In this document: one piece after another, positions 38,943 through 47,563 of the stretch
How positions within the stretch are numbered: the first letter of the stretch is position 1
How the letters are laid out: every line of letters begins with the position of its first letter
Assembly: GCA_001464935.1 (NCBI GenBank)
Contig: LNEL01000043.1
Location: forward strand, 1-64,000
Origin: Gammaproteobacteria bacterium Ga0077536
GTDB lineage: Bacteria > Pseudomonadota > Gammaproteobacteria > Ga0077536
Reading direction: 5' to 3'
Length of the DNA stretch: 64,000 nucleotides
Made by a program: the position numbers and the translations under genes
The notes under the pieces: model-generated
What the model was told of the DNA's origin: nothing
The model's input: the letters and a program-made list of their open reading frames with translations, nothing else
The model's database searches: none

Positions 38943-40765
38943 GCGGCATTCCTCGTGGTTTGACGTGAGCCGCACGCCGGGCCGGCATGCGTCATCTGCA
39001 GCAGGAACTTCTGCATGTCCCAGGCGCCCGTCGGGCAGCGCTCGGCGCACAGGCCGCAGTGCAGACAGACGTCTTCGTCCTTGGCCATGATGCGGCCGGT
39101 CTTCAGGCCGTCGGCCACGTACAGCGCCTGGTCCCGGTTCAGAGCGGGTGCTTTCAGGTTCTCGCGCACCGCGTCTTCTTCGCCGTTCGCGGTGAACGTG
39201 ATGCAGTCCATCGGGCAGATGTCGACGCAGGCGTCGCACTCGATGCAGGTGCCGGCATTGAACACCGTCTGCACGTCGCAGTTCAGGCAGCGCTCGGCTT
39301 CCTTGTAGGCGGTCTGCAGGTCGAAGCCGAGTTCGACTTCGATCTTGATGCTCTTCAGCGCCTTTTCAGCGGCGGTCCACGGCACCGCGAAACGCACGTC
39401 GTTCGAGACGTCGTTGTCGTAGCTCCACTCGTGGATGCCCATCTTCTGGGACACGAGATTGACTTCCGGCGGCGGCCGCTCGTCTAGATCCGTGCCGCTG
39501 AGGAAACGGTCGATCGAAATCGCGGCCTCGTGACCGTGCGCCACCGCCCAGATGATGTTCTTCGGACCGAACGCGGCGTCGCCGCCGAAGAAGATCCGCG
39601 GCACCGTCGACTGCAGCGTCTGCTCGTTGAGGACCGGCAGTCCCCACTTGTCGAATTCGAGGCCGAGGTCGCGCTCGATCCACGGAAACGCGTTTTCCTG
39701 GCCGACGGCGATCAGCACGTCGTCGCAGGCGTGAATCTCGTCCGGCTCGCCGGTGGGCACCAGGCTGCGGCGACCCTTGTCGTCGAACACGGCCTGGACC
39801 TTCTCGAAGCTCATGCCGGTGAGCCGGCCGTTGTCGTGCAGGAACGCCTTCGGCACGAGGAAGTTCAGGATCGGGATGCCTTCGTGCATCGCGTCCTCTT
39901 TCTCCCACGGCGAGGCTTTCATTTCGTCGAAGCCGGAGCGCACGATGACCTTGACGTCTTCACCGCCGAGGCGCTTCGAGGAGCGGCAGCAGTCCATCGC
40001 GGTGTTGCCGCCGCCGAGCACGATCACGCGCTTGCCGACTTTCTCGATGTGACCGAAGGACACCGACGACAGCCAGTCGATGCCGATATGGATGTTCGCC
40101 GCCGCTTCCTGGCGGCCGGGCAGGTCCAGATCGCGGCCGCGCGGTGCGCCGCAACCGACGAAGATGGCGTCATAGCCCTCGTTCATCAGCGCGCGCAGCG
40201 AATCGATGCGCTGGCCACCACGGAATTCCACCCCCAGATCGAGGATGTAGCCCGTTTCTTCATCGATGACGGATTCCGGCAGGCGGAAGCGCGGCACCTG
40301 GGTGCGCATGAAGCCGCCGGCTTTCGGATCGCCATCGAACACGGTGATCTCGTAGCCGAGCGGCGCGAGGTCACGCGCCACGGTCAGCGCCGAGGGCCCC
40401 GCGCCGATGCAGGCCACGCGCTTGCCGTTGCGTGTCGCGGGTGCCTGCGGCATGCGCGCGCTGACGTCGCCCTTGAAGTCGGCGGCGACGCGCTTCAGGC
40501 GACAGATCGCAACCGGTTCGGGTTTCGTCGCGTTTTCCTCTTCGACCCTGCCGCGCCGACAGGCGGGCTCGCAGGGTCGGTCGCAGGTGCGACCGAGGAT
40601 GCCCGGGAACACATTCGACTTCCAGTTGACCATGTACGCGTCGGCGTAACGGCCAGCGGCAATCATTCTGATGTATTCGGGGACGGGAGTATGAGCCGGG
40701 CAGGCCCACTGGCAGTCGACCACCTTGTGAAAGTAGTCGGGATTCTTGATGTCTGTCGCGCGCAA
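38939..40765 (-). CDS. NAD(P)H-dependent iron-sulfur flavoprotein (GltD-like) of the 2-oxoacid oxidoreductase operon
   Basis: A protein of about 608 residues related to the small subunit of glutamate synthase. The N-terminus has Fe-S cysteines (VDCQWACPAHTP, GRTCDRPCEPACRRG). The FAD site is CIGAGPSALTVARDLA and the NADPH site is VLGGGNTAMDCCR. The C-terminal 110 residues carry two ferredoxin clusters (CIECDACVDICPMDC and CLHCGLCAERCPTG). It should move electrons between ferredoxin or the KorAB enzyme and NADP(H). An equivalent subunit forms 2-oxoglutarate:NADP oxidoreductase in Azoarcus evansii. The start is uncertain: the TTG at 40765, after GAGG, precedes RATDIKNPDYFHKVV; the frame is open to 40954 but that part looks non-coding. 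Confidence 0.85.
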   Translation of the reverse strand: MRATDIKNPDYFHKVVDCQWACPAHTPVPEYIRMIAAGRYADAYMVNWKSNVFPGILGRTCDRPCEPACRRGRVEEENATKPEPVAICRLKRVAADFKGDVSARMPQAPATRNGKRVACIGAGPSALTVARDLAPLGYEITVFDGDPKAGGFMRTQVPRFRLPESVIDEETGYILDLGVEFRGGQRIDSLRALMNEGYDAIFVGCGAPRGRDLDLPGRQEAAANIHIGIDWLSSVSFGHIEKVGKRVIVLGGGNTAMDCCRSSKRLGGEDVKVIVRSGFDEMKASPWEKEDAMHEGIPILNFLVPKAFLHDNGRLTGMSFEKVQAVFDDKGRRSLVPTGEPDEIHACDDVLIAVGQENAFPWIERDLGLEFDKWGLPVLNEQTLQSTVPRIFFGGDAAFGPKNIIWAVAHGHEAAISIDRFLSGTDLDERPPPEVNLVSQKMGIHEWSYDNDVSNDVRFAVPWTAAEKALKSIKIEVELGFDLQTAYKEAERCLNCDVQTVFNAGTCIECDACVDICPMDCITFTANGEEDAVRENLKAPALNRDQALYVADGLKTGRIMAKDEDVCLHCGLCAERCPTGAWDMQKFLLQMTHAGPACGSRQTTRNAA

Positions 40766-41006
40766 AGCCTCTAACCTCAGCAGGCCTGTGGGACCAAAAT
40801 TTTGTTCACGCCCAACGTCTTCGAGCGTGGCGGCAGTGTACTGACATACTCCGCTGTATGGAAGGTATTCGCGTGCGCAAACACGCGCCTGCTCGATGCG
40901 TGCGCTGCGGCATTTTTGGCCGGCGCCAGGCGCGGCTGCGGGCATCACTTTCAAACACCGGCACGTTCTCTAGAATGAGGTCAACACCAGACGAGGGGAG
41001 ACGATC

Positions 41007-41987
41007 ATGGCCTTGACGAAAATCCAGACCACCACCGGCACCGCGACACCCGCCGAACTCGGCCGCACCCTCGTGCATGAACACGTGCTCGTCGGCTTTC
41101 CCGGCTGGGAGCTCGATGCGAAGGCGCCGAAGTTCAAGCGCGCCGAGGCGATGGCGCGTGCCGTCGATCAGATGCAGGAACTGCGGGGTCATGGCGTGGG
41201 CACGTTCGTCGATCCCTGCCCGATGGATCTCGGCCGCGACGCGGTGTTCCTCGCCGAGCTGTCGCAGAAGAGCGGCATGCGCATCATCTGCACCACCGGC
41301 GCCTACTTCGAGGCCGAGGGCAACACCTACACGTTTCGCCACCTGCCGATCGAGGAAATCACGGCCATCTACGTGCAGGAAATCGAGCAGGGCATCGGCG
41401 AGACCGGCATCAAGGCGGGCGCAATCAAGATCGCGACGGGCGCGCCGACGGTGTCCGCTTACGAACGCAAGCTGGTGACCGCTGCCGCGCGCGCGGCGAA
41501 GATTACCGGCGTACCGCTGATCTCACACACCCAGGACGCGTGCTGCGGCCACGATCAGATCGACATGGTCACTGGTGAAGGTGTGCCGGCCGATCAATTG
41601 CTGGTCGGCCATTCCGACGGTCGGGACGATTTCGACTATCAGCAGTCGCTCGCCGCGCGTGGTGCCTATGTCGGCTTCGACCGCTTCGGCATTTCGCTGT
41701 TCCAGCCGGATGAAGTGCGCGTGAAGAACGTGCTGAAGCTCGCGGCGGCAGGTCACCTCGAACGGGTCCTGATGTCGCACGACTCGATCATGTGTTGGCT
41801 GGGCCGTCCCGTGCCGTATGCGAACACGTTCGAAGCGATGCTCGACATGCTGCCCGAATGGCGCTCGACTCACATCTTCAAGAAAATCGTGCCGATGCTG
41901 CGCGAAGGCGGCATGTCGGAGCGCGAGGTCGAAACGATCCTCGTCGACAATCCGCGGCGCCTGTTCGCCGCCGGCCTCGCCCACTGA
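41007..41987 (+). CDS. Phosphotriesterase-family metal-dependent hydrolase (amidohydrolase superfamily)
   Basis: A 326-residue TIM-barrel hydrolase of the phosphotriesterase (PTE) family. All binuclear-metal ligands are visible: His24 and His26 (VHEHV), carboxylated Lys141 (AIKIAT), His174 (ISHTQD), His202 (VGHSDGRDD) and Asp259 (MSHDSI). Most bacterial members are lactonases or esterases rather than organophosphate hydrolases, so lactone opening in a catabolic pathway is a fair guess. The ribosome binding site GAGGGGAG precedes the start. There is no signal peptide. It is followed at 34 bases by an unknown gene, likely the same operon, and is divergent from the oxidoreductase operon. Confidence 0.92.
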   Translation: MALTKIQTTTGTATPAELGRTLVHEHVLVGFPGWELDAKAPKFKRAEAMARAVDQMQELRGHGVGTFVDPCPMDLGRDAVFLAELSQKSGMRIICTTGAYFEAEGNTYTFRHLPIEEITAIYVQEIEQGIGETGIKAGAIKIATGAPTVSAYERKLVTAAARAAKITGVPLISHTQDACCGHDQIDMVTGEGVPADQLLVGHSDGRDDFDYQQSLAARGAYVGFDRFGISLFQPDEVRVKNVLKLAAAGHLERVLMSHDSIMCWLGRPVPYANTFEAMLDMLPEWRSTHIFKKIVPMLREGGMSEREVETILVDNPRRLFAAGLAH

Positions 41988-42021
41988 CGGAACGCGCCGG
42001 CGCTGCCGGGGAGACACACCG

Positions 42022-42702
42022 ATGACCCGCATTTTCGACCAGGCCGAACTTGAAGAAATGGGACGCCGCACGCTCGATCGCGTGACCGCCGCCATCGACA
42101 GCGGCGACGCGGCCGAAGCCAAACGCCTTGCGCAGCGCATGTACAACGAATTCGTCGGCATGCACGACCTGTATCGCGACTGGCTCACCGGCACGCTGTC
42201 CGCCATCGGGCGGCGCTACGGCGACGACAGCCTCGAGGAGATCATGACCGACGGGATCCGCGCGTGGTGGACGCCGCTGTCGAACAAGCTGCCCAAGGAT
42301 CCGAAGGACTTTCCGCAGCGGGTGAAGATGTTCGTCGCCGGCTTGCGCGGCCATCTGCAGCCGATGGACATCGTGGAGGACGACGAGAAAATCGAGATCC
42401 GCATGAAGCCCTGCGGCAGCGGTGGCCGCCAGATCATGCACGGCCGCTACGCAGGACCGGACGCATTTCTCACGGTCGAACGCGCGCAGCGCCAGACCTA
42501 TGGCCGCGAGAACGTGCCCGTCTACTGCACGCATGAAATCGCGATGGAGCGCGTGGACGTCGAGAACGACGGACATCCGTTCGTGATCACCGAACCCGCC
42601 GAAGAACTCGGCAAGGGTTACTGCACGCTCTGCATCTACAAGGACCCGAAGGACATCCCCGAGAAGTACTACACGCGGCTGGGGCTCACGAAACCGGCGT
42701 GA
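42022..42702 (+). CDS. Uncharacterised protein co-transcribed with the phosphotriesterase-family hydrolase
   Basis: A 226-residue soluble protein that I do not recognise. The N-terminal half is helical (AEAKRLAQRMYNEFVGMHDL, then SLEEIMTDGIRAWW). The second half holds the strand-rich region IEIRMKPCGSGGRQIMHGRY, then PVYCTHEIAMERVDVE and GKGYCTLCIYKDP. Four Cys and several His residues (KPCGSGG, YCTHE, YCTLC) are spaced as in metal or [Fe-S] sites or in cysteine-based hydrolases such as the ATC-hydrolase family; this is speculation. It starts 34 bases after the PTE-family gene, so it probably belongs to the same pathway. Confidence 0.6.
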   Translation: MTRIFDQAELEEMGRRTLDRVTAAIDSGDAAEAKRLAQRMYNEFVGMHDLYRDWLTGTLSAIGRRYGDDSLEEIMTDGIRAWWTPLSNKLPKDPKDFPQRVKMFVAGLRGHLQPMDIVEDDEKIEIRMKPCGSGGRQIMHGRYAGPDAFLTVERAQRQTYGRENVPVYCTHEIAMERVDVENDGHPFVITEPAEELGKGYCTLCIYKDPKDIPEKYYTRLGLTKPA

Positions 42703-42730
42703 AGTCGGGTACCGAAGACGGGCTGCGCCC

Positions 42731-42917
42731 GGCCACCGAGAACACAGAGAACACTGAGGGCGAAGAAAGAGGAATCATGATCCGGTGACCTCGCCGCAGT
42801 GCGCGTTTGTGCCCGGTGGCGAGCGCGAGGCCTTCCTGGTTGGATTGCCGACAGCGCTGTCACGTGTCCCAGCGATTCACCCCTTATTCCCCTGTGTTCT
42901 CTGTGTTCTCGGTGGCC
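42731..42917. repeat. Dispersed inverted-repeat element, copy B (perfect 24-bp arms)
   Basis: The arm at 42731-42754 (GGCCACCGAGAACACAGAGA plus ACAC) is the exact reverse complement of 42894-42917, around a centre of 139 bases. A purine-rich stretch (GAAGAAAGAGGAATCA) follows the left arm, and a pyrimidine-rich one (TTATTCCCCT) precedes the right arm. It lies between the convergent stops of the unknown gene (42702) and selO (42964). It is the best preserved of three copies in the window. Confidence 0.8.
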
Positions 42918-42963
42918 AAATTCAAGAGCCCTCAAGCAAGCACCCACGCCAGCACCGGGCACC

Positions 42964-44577
42964 TCACGAACTGCACGACAGCATCGAGCAGCCCGCCCGG
43001 TGCCGCGCCCATTCGGGGCGTTTGGCGGCGTAGCGTTCACGCGCCGGCTGTTCGTCATAGGGCCTGCGCAGCACGTCCAGCAGCTCATTGACGCGCGAGA
43101 AATCGCCCTGTTCGGCGAGATCGATGGCCTCCTGCGCGAGGTAATTGCGCAGCACGTACTTCGGGTTCGCGCCGTTCATGCGCGCGGCGCGCTGCGCGTC
43201 CGGGCTGCCGTCGCGCTGCACGCGGGCGCGCCAGCGCCCCATCCAGGCGAGGTGACGGCTGCGCTGCGCGTCCGGCAGCGTGTCCGGCGCGTAGCTCGCG
43301 GCGCGCAGCGGCGCGAGCAACGCAAGCTCGTCGAGCGACGCGTCGGCCGCGCATGGCACCGCGGCGAGTGCACGGAAGAAGATCGTCATGTCCGTTTCGG
43401 CCAGCCGCAGGACACTCATGAGTTCTTCGGCCAGTTCGCGATCGGCGTCGTCGGTCAGCGCCTGCAGCCCGAGCTTCGCCGCCAGCATCGCCTGCCACTC
43501 GCTTTCATAGCGCGTGGCGTAGGCGTCGAGCGCGGACTCGAGCGCCGGCACGTCTTCGATCAGTGGATAGATCGCGTTCGCGAGCCGCACGAGGTTCCAC
43601 ATGCCGATCTGTGCCTGCTGGCCGTAGCGGTAACGCCGGCCCTGGGCGTCGGTCGTGTTCGGCGTCCAGTCCGGGTCGAAGTCCTCGAGCCAGCCGTAGG
43701 GGCCGTAGTCGATCGTGAGCCCCAGGATCGACATGTTGTCGGTGTTCATCACACCGTGCACGAAGCCCACGCGCAGCCAGTGCGCAATCATCACGGCGGT
43801 GCGGCTCGCGACTTCGGCGAGCCACGCGACATAGGTGTCGCGCGACGGGGGACCCAGGTGCGGATAGTCGGTCGCGATGCAGTAGTCCACGAGTCGCCGC
43901 AGCAGGTCGATCTCCTTGCGCGCGGCGAGGATCTCGAAGTTGCCGAAACGCACGAAACTCGGCGCGACGCGGCACACCACCGCGCCTGGTTCGAACTTCG
44001 CGTGCCCGTCGTAGAACATGTCGCGCATCACCTGTTCGCCGGTCGTGATCAGCGACAGCGCGCGTGTCGTCGGCACGCCGAGGTGATGCATCGCCTCGCT
44101 GCACAGGAACTCGCGCACCGATGAGCGCAGCACGGCCAGACCGTCGGCCGTGCGCGAGTAGGGGGTAGGGCCTGCGCCTTTCAACTGCAGCGTCCAGCGT
44201 TCGCCGCGGGCGTTCAGGACTTCGCCGAGATTGATCGCGCGACCGTCGCCGAGCTGACCGGCCCAGTTCCCGAACTGGTGGCCGCCGTAGCACATGGCGT
44301 AAGGGTCCATGCCAGGCAGCAGCCGGTTGCCGGCGAAGACTTCCGTGAACACCGGGCTCAGGCAGGCGCGTTCGTCGAGCCCGAGCAAGGCCGCGCATTC
44401 GGCCGAGTGGGCGACGAGGGCCGGCGCCCTGACGGGCGTTGGCTGCACGCGCGAATAGCAGGCGCCGAACACCTGGCGACGCTGGTTGCCGGGATCGGGG
44501 TCGGCCGGCAGCGCGCGGACGAAGGCATTGTCGAAGCGCAGCGCGTCCAGCGCGCCCGGCTGTCGCACGGCGTTCAC
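42964..44577 (-). CDS. selO: SelO family protein adenylyltransferase (YdiU)
   Basis: A 537-residue pseudokinase-fold enzyme of the SelO/YdiU family, which transfers AMP from ATP onto Ser, Thr or Tyr of proteins. Family motifs are MCYGGHQFGNWAGQLGDGRA, QLKGAGPTPYSRTADGLAVL, RSSVREFLCSEAMHHLGVPTTRALS (in parts), GVMNTDNMSILGLTIDYGPYG and NPKYVLRNYLAQEAI. The C-terminus CSMLSCSS carries the conserved Cys-containing tail that in some homologues has selenocysteine. The GTG start overlaps the stop of the thioredoxin-like gene (GTGA). Length matches bacterial SelO (about 480-540). Confidence 0.95.
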   Translation of the reverse strand: MNAVRQPGALDALRFDNAFVRALPADPDPGNQRRQVFGACYSRVQPTPVRAPALVAHSAECAALLGLDERACLSPVFTEVFAGNRLLPGMDPYAMCYGGHQFGNWAGQLGDGRAINLGEVLNARGERWTLQLKGAGPTPYSRTADGLAVLRSSVREFLCSEAMHHLGVPTTRALSLITTGEQVMRDMFYDGHAKFEPGAVVCRVAPSFVRFGNFEILAARKEIDLLRRLVDYCIATDYPHLGPPSRDTYVAWLAEVASRTAVMIAHWLRVGFVHGVMNTDNMSILGLTIDYGPYGWLEDFDPDWTPNTTDAQGRRYRYGQQAQIGMWNLVRLANAIYPLIEDVPALESALDAYATRYESEWQAMLAAKLGLQALTDDADRELAEELMSVLRLAETDMTIFFRALAAVPCAADASLDELALLAPLRAASYAPDTLPDAQRSRHLAWMGRWRARVQRDGSPDAQRAARMNGANPKYVLRNYLAQEAIDLAEQGDFSRVNELLDVLRRPYDEQPARERYAAKRPEWARHRAGCSMLSCSS

Positions 44578-45128
44578 GGTCGCTCCTTCGCAAGGTAGGT
44601 TTCGAGGGCCTCGAGCGTCACTTCACCGGAGCGCGCGGCAACGAGCCTGCGGGCGGGGTCGAACAGCAGGTAGCTCGGCGTGCCGGTGAAGGCCTCGCCC
44701 GTCGCTGCGGTGTAGGCGCCGCCGACGATGTCGGGCTCGCCGACGACGGTCGGAAACGCAAACGGCTTCTTCGCGACGTAGGCGCGCACGTCCTGCATCG
44801 CGTCATAGCCGTCGAGCGCAATGCCGACCACCGTCGCGTCGCGTTCGCGATGGCGCGTGTGGAACGCCGAGATGATCGGGTACTGGCCACGACAGACGCT
44901 GCAGTAGGTGGTCCACATCATCAACAGTGTCCAGCGTCCGCCCTGCACCTGGTCCGCGAGCGAGGTGGCCGTGCCGTCGAGCGTCCGCAGACGCACGCCG
45001 GCGGACGCCGCCGCCGCGGCCGACCCGCCCGCGGCGACGATGAGCGCGACAGGCAAGAGCAGCGTCAGCAGGCGACGGCACATGCCGTATCTGACCGCGT
45101 GTGGGCGACCTGGTTCGTGCCGTGTCAT
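44574..45128 (-). CDS. TlpA-like thioredoxin-fold protein, exported
   Basis: A 184-residue envelope thioredoxin-like protein. The hydrophobic segment LLTLLLPVALIVAAGGSAAAA acts as a signal or anchor. The redox motif is Cys-x-x-Cys in MMWTTYCSVCRGQYP, and the cis-Pro loop is GTPSYLLFD. It probably reduces or oxidises disulfides outside the cytoplasm. The start at 45128 overlaps the esterase stop (ATGA), and its stop overlaps the selO start (GTGA). An internal ATG at 45083, just before the signal sequence, gives a more ordinary signal peptide and is a real alternative. Pairing with SelO, a redox-linked AMPylator, is suggestive. Confidence 0.82.
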   Translation of the reverse strand: MTRHEPGRPHAVRYGMCRRLLTLLLPVALIVAAGGSAAAAASAGVRLRTLDGTATSLADQVQGGRWTLLMMWTTYCSVCRGQYPIISAFHTRHRERDATVVGIALDGYDAMQDVRAYVAKKPFAFPTVVGEPDIVGGAYTAATGEAFTGTPSYLLFDPARRLVAARSGEVTLEALETYLAKERP

Positions 45129-46072
45129 GTGCTGAACACCCGGCGCAGCGCGGCGGCTGCATCGTCGAGTGCGCGTTTGCCGCGATCGACCCTGCCGCCC
45201 ATGCGCGCGAAACCATGCACCATGCCTTCGTACAGGCGATGGTCCACCGGCACGCCAGCGGCCTGCAGCGTCTCGGCATAACGTGCGCCTTCATCGCGCA
45301 GCGGGTCGAACTCGGCCGTCTGCACCAGCGCCGGCGGCAGGCCGGCGTGCGACGCGGCGCGCTGGGGCGACGCGCGCCAGTCGTGACGCGCGTCGTGCGT
45401 GCCGCCGCGTGGGCCCAGGTACCAGTCGGTGAACATCTCGAGCGCGGCGCGGGTCAGCAGATAGCCCGTCGCGTTGTCCCTGAGCGATGCGTTGTCGGCG
45501 GTGAAGTCGACGGCCGGATAGATCAGCAGCTGGAACACCGGCAACGGGTGGCCCGCGTCGCGTTCGGCGAGACACAGCGCGGCGGCGAGATTGCCGCCCG
45601 CCGAATCGCCGCCGACGGCAATGCGCTGCGCGTCGATGCCCAGACCGACGGCCTGCGCCCGCGCCCAGCGGAAGGCGGCGACGCAGTCGTCGAACGGCGC
45701 GGGAAACGGATGCTCGGGGGCGAGCCGGTAGTCAATCGACAGCACGACGCAGTCACCTGCGAACGCGAGATGGCGGCACACATGATCGTGCGTGTCGAGA
45801 TCGCCGACGACCCAGCCGCCGCCATGGAAGAACACCAGCGCCGGCAACACGGCGCGCGCCGAGTGCGGGCGATAGACGCGCACGGGGACCGTGCCGCCAG
45901 GCCCGGCGAAGTCCAGTTCGCTGATCTGCTTCAGCGGGCCGGGGTCATAGGCGTAGAGCGCGGTCGTCGAGGCGTAGGCCTGGCGGACGGCGAGCGGATC
46001 GCCGGCATTGAACGGCGTGCCGGCCTTGGCCGCCGCCTCACAGAGCGCGGCGCATTGGGGATCGAGCGGCAT
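45125..46072 (-). CDS. Alpha/beta hydrolase fold-3 esterase (hormone-sensitive-lipase family)
   Basis: A 315-residue carboxylesterase of bacterial HSL family IV. The oxyanion motif is FFHGGGWVVGDLDTHD, followed by DYRLAPEHPFPAPFDD, the nucleophile elbow GGDSAGGNLAAAL, the acid in FDPLRDEG and the catalytic His in GMVHGFARMGG. There is no signal peptide. It cleaves short acyl esters; the physiological substrate is unknown. It is the first gene of the coupled unit esterase-TlpA-SelO, with a 4-base overlap to the next gene. Confidence 0.92.
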   Translation of the reverse strand: MPLDPQCAALCEAAAKAGTPFNAGDPLAVRQAYASTTALYAYDPGPLKQISELDFAGPGGTVPVRVYRPHSARAVLPALVFFHGGGWVVGDLDTHDHVCRHLAFAGDCVVLSIDYRLAPEHPFPAPFDDCVAAFRWARAQAVGLGIDAQRIAVGGDSAGGNLAAALCLAERDAGHPLPVFQLLIYPAVDFTADNASLRDNATGYLLTRAALEMFTDWYLGPRGGTHDARHDWRASPQRAASHAGLPPALVQTAEFDPLRDEGARYAETLQAAGVPVDHRLYEGMVHGFARMGGRVDRGKRALDDAAAALRRVFST

Positions 46073-46289
46073 GGCGTGAGTCCTGACAAGGGTGCCGTTG
46101 CACCTTACCGGCGGTGATGGCGACTGTCATCCCTCGGCGGAAATGCCATTTGAAGCAGAGGTTTTTGATGACGCCGCGGCGGCCAGGTGCGTCGTGTGGC
46201 GGCCCGGTGACGCGCAGACCACTGGCTCCAGGACTGCGCCACTCGATGTGACGCGGCCGGATGCTCCTCGGCAAAGGGCTGGTTCTAAT

Positions 46290-47552
46290 TCATGGCGTGG
46301 CACTGGCGTGCGACGGCTCCTCCCGCTGTGGCGGTGGAAAGCGGTCCATCGTGCGCAGTTCGGGAAAGAGCTTCATGCCGCCTGCGACGACAGCCAGCGT
46401 CGCGGCACCGCCCAGCAGCACGGCCGGCACGAGGCCGAACAGCTTCGCCGTGACGCCCGATTCGAACTCGCCCAGTTCATTCGACGAACCGATGAAGATC
46501 GCGTTGACCGCGCTCACGCGACCGCGGATCGCATCCGGCGTTTCGAGCTGCACGAGCATGTGCCGGATGTAGATCGAGACCATGTCGCCGGCGCCGAGCA
46601 CCAGCAGTGCGGCGAGCGACAGCGCGACGTGGGTGGAGGCGCCGAACACCAGCGTGGCGAGTCCGAACACTGCCACGCCGCCGAACATCCAGCGTCCGAC
46701 GTGGCGCGAGATTGGATGTGCCGCGAGCACGCCGGCCGTCAGCACCGCACCGATGCCGGGGGCCGTGCGCAGGGCACCGAGGCCGGCCGGACCGACGTCC
46801 AACACGTCGGCCGCGTAGATCGGCAGCAACGCTGTCGCGCCGCCGAACAGCACCGCGAACAGATCGAGCGACAGCGCGCCGAGCACGATCCGGCGGCGCA
46901 TCACGAAGCGCAGGCCTTCCAGCGTGTCCTGCCAGTGCCAGCCGGGGCGGTGCGCACGCGGCGGCAGCGGGCGGATCGCGATGATGAAGCCCATCGCCAG
47001 CACGAGGCAGGCGAGCACGACGGCATAGACGACCGTCGGCCCGAGCAGGTACAGCAGGCCGCCGACGCTCGGCCCGGCGATAGCCGCCGCCTGGTACACG
47101 GTGGAATTGAGCGCGAGCGCGCGCGGGAAGAGGGCGGCCGGCACGAGGTTCGGCATGATGGCCTGGCCCGTCGGCATCCACAGCGCGCGGCCGACACCGA
47201 AGAACGCCATCGCCACGTACACGGGCCAGACCACGGTCTGCGCCGTCCATGTGAACCACAGCATCACGGACGCCGACAGCACTTCGCAGGCGTACGCGCC
47301 AATCAGCACCAGCCTGCGATCGGCGAGGTCGGCAAGCTGTCCGGCCGGCAGCACGAAGCTCACGAACGGCAGGAACTGCACGAGACCGGTCAGGCCCAGC
47401 GCGAGCGGATCACGTGTCAGCGCATAGACCTGCCAGCCGACGGCGACGGTGAGCATCTGCCAGGCGAGTGTCGCGAGCACGCGCGCGCTGACATACAGCG
47501 CGAAATCGCGATGTTTCAGCGCCTCCAGCGCGCTCGGCCGGGCGTCGTTCAC
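46290..47552 (-). CDS. MFS transporter (enterobactin-exporter EntS-like group)
   Basis: A 420-residue major facilitator with about 12 membrane segments. The N-terminal segment ALKHRDFALYVSARVLATLAWQM, the loop DLADRRLVLIGA, and the middle loop MRRRIVLGALSLDLFAVLFGGATALLPIYA (in parts) are typical of the MFS_3/EntS-like efflux group. The substrate is unknown. The GTG start at 47552 lies 11 bases after the CinA-like gene's stop; the longer open frame upstream copies that gene in another phase and is rejected. It is probably co-transcribed with cinA. Confidence 0.85.
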   Translation of the reverse strand: MNDARPSALEALKHRDFALYVSARVLATLAWQMLTVAVGWQVYALTRDPLALGLTGLVQFLPFVSFVLPAGQLADLADRRLVLIGAYACEVLSASVMLWFTWTAQTVVWPVYVAMAFFGVGRALWMPTGQAIMPNLVPAALFPRALALNSTVYQAAAIAGPSVGGLLYLLGPTVVYAVVLACLVLAMGFIIAIRPLPPRAHRPGWHWQDTLEGLRFVMRRRIVLGALSLDLFAVLFGGATALLPIYAADVLDVGPAGLGALRTAPGIGAVLTAGVLAAHPISRHVGRWMFGGVAVFGLATLVFGASTHVALSLAALLVLGAGDMVSIYIRHMLVQLETPDAIRGRVSAVNAIFIGSSNELGEFESGVTAKLFGLVPAVLLGGAATLAVVAGGMKLFPELRTMDRFPPPQREEPSHASATP

Positions 47553-47563
47553 GGCGGGCGCGA

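Noticed and set aside
37206..38963. 585-codon plus-strand frame inside the alpha-subunit gene
   Set aside because: It is antisense to conserved korA motifs and has shadow-like composition.
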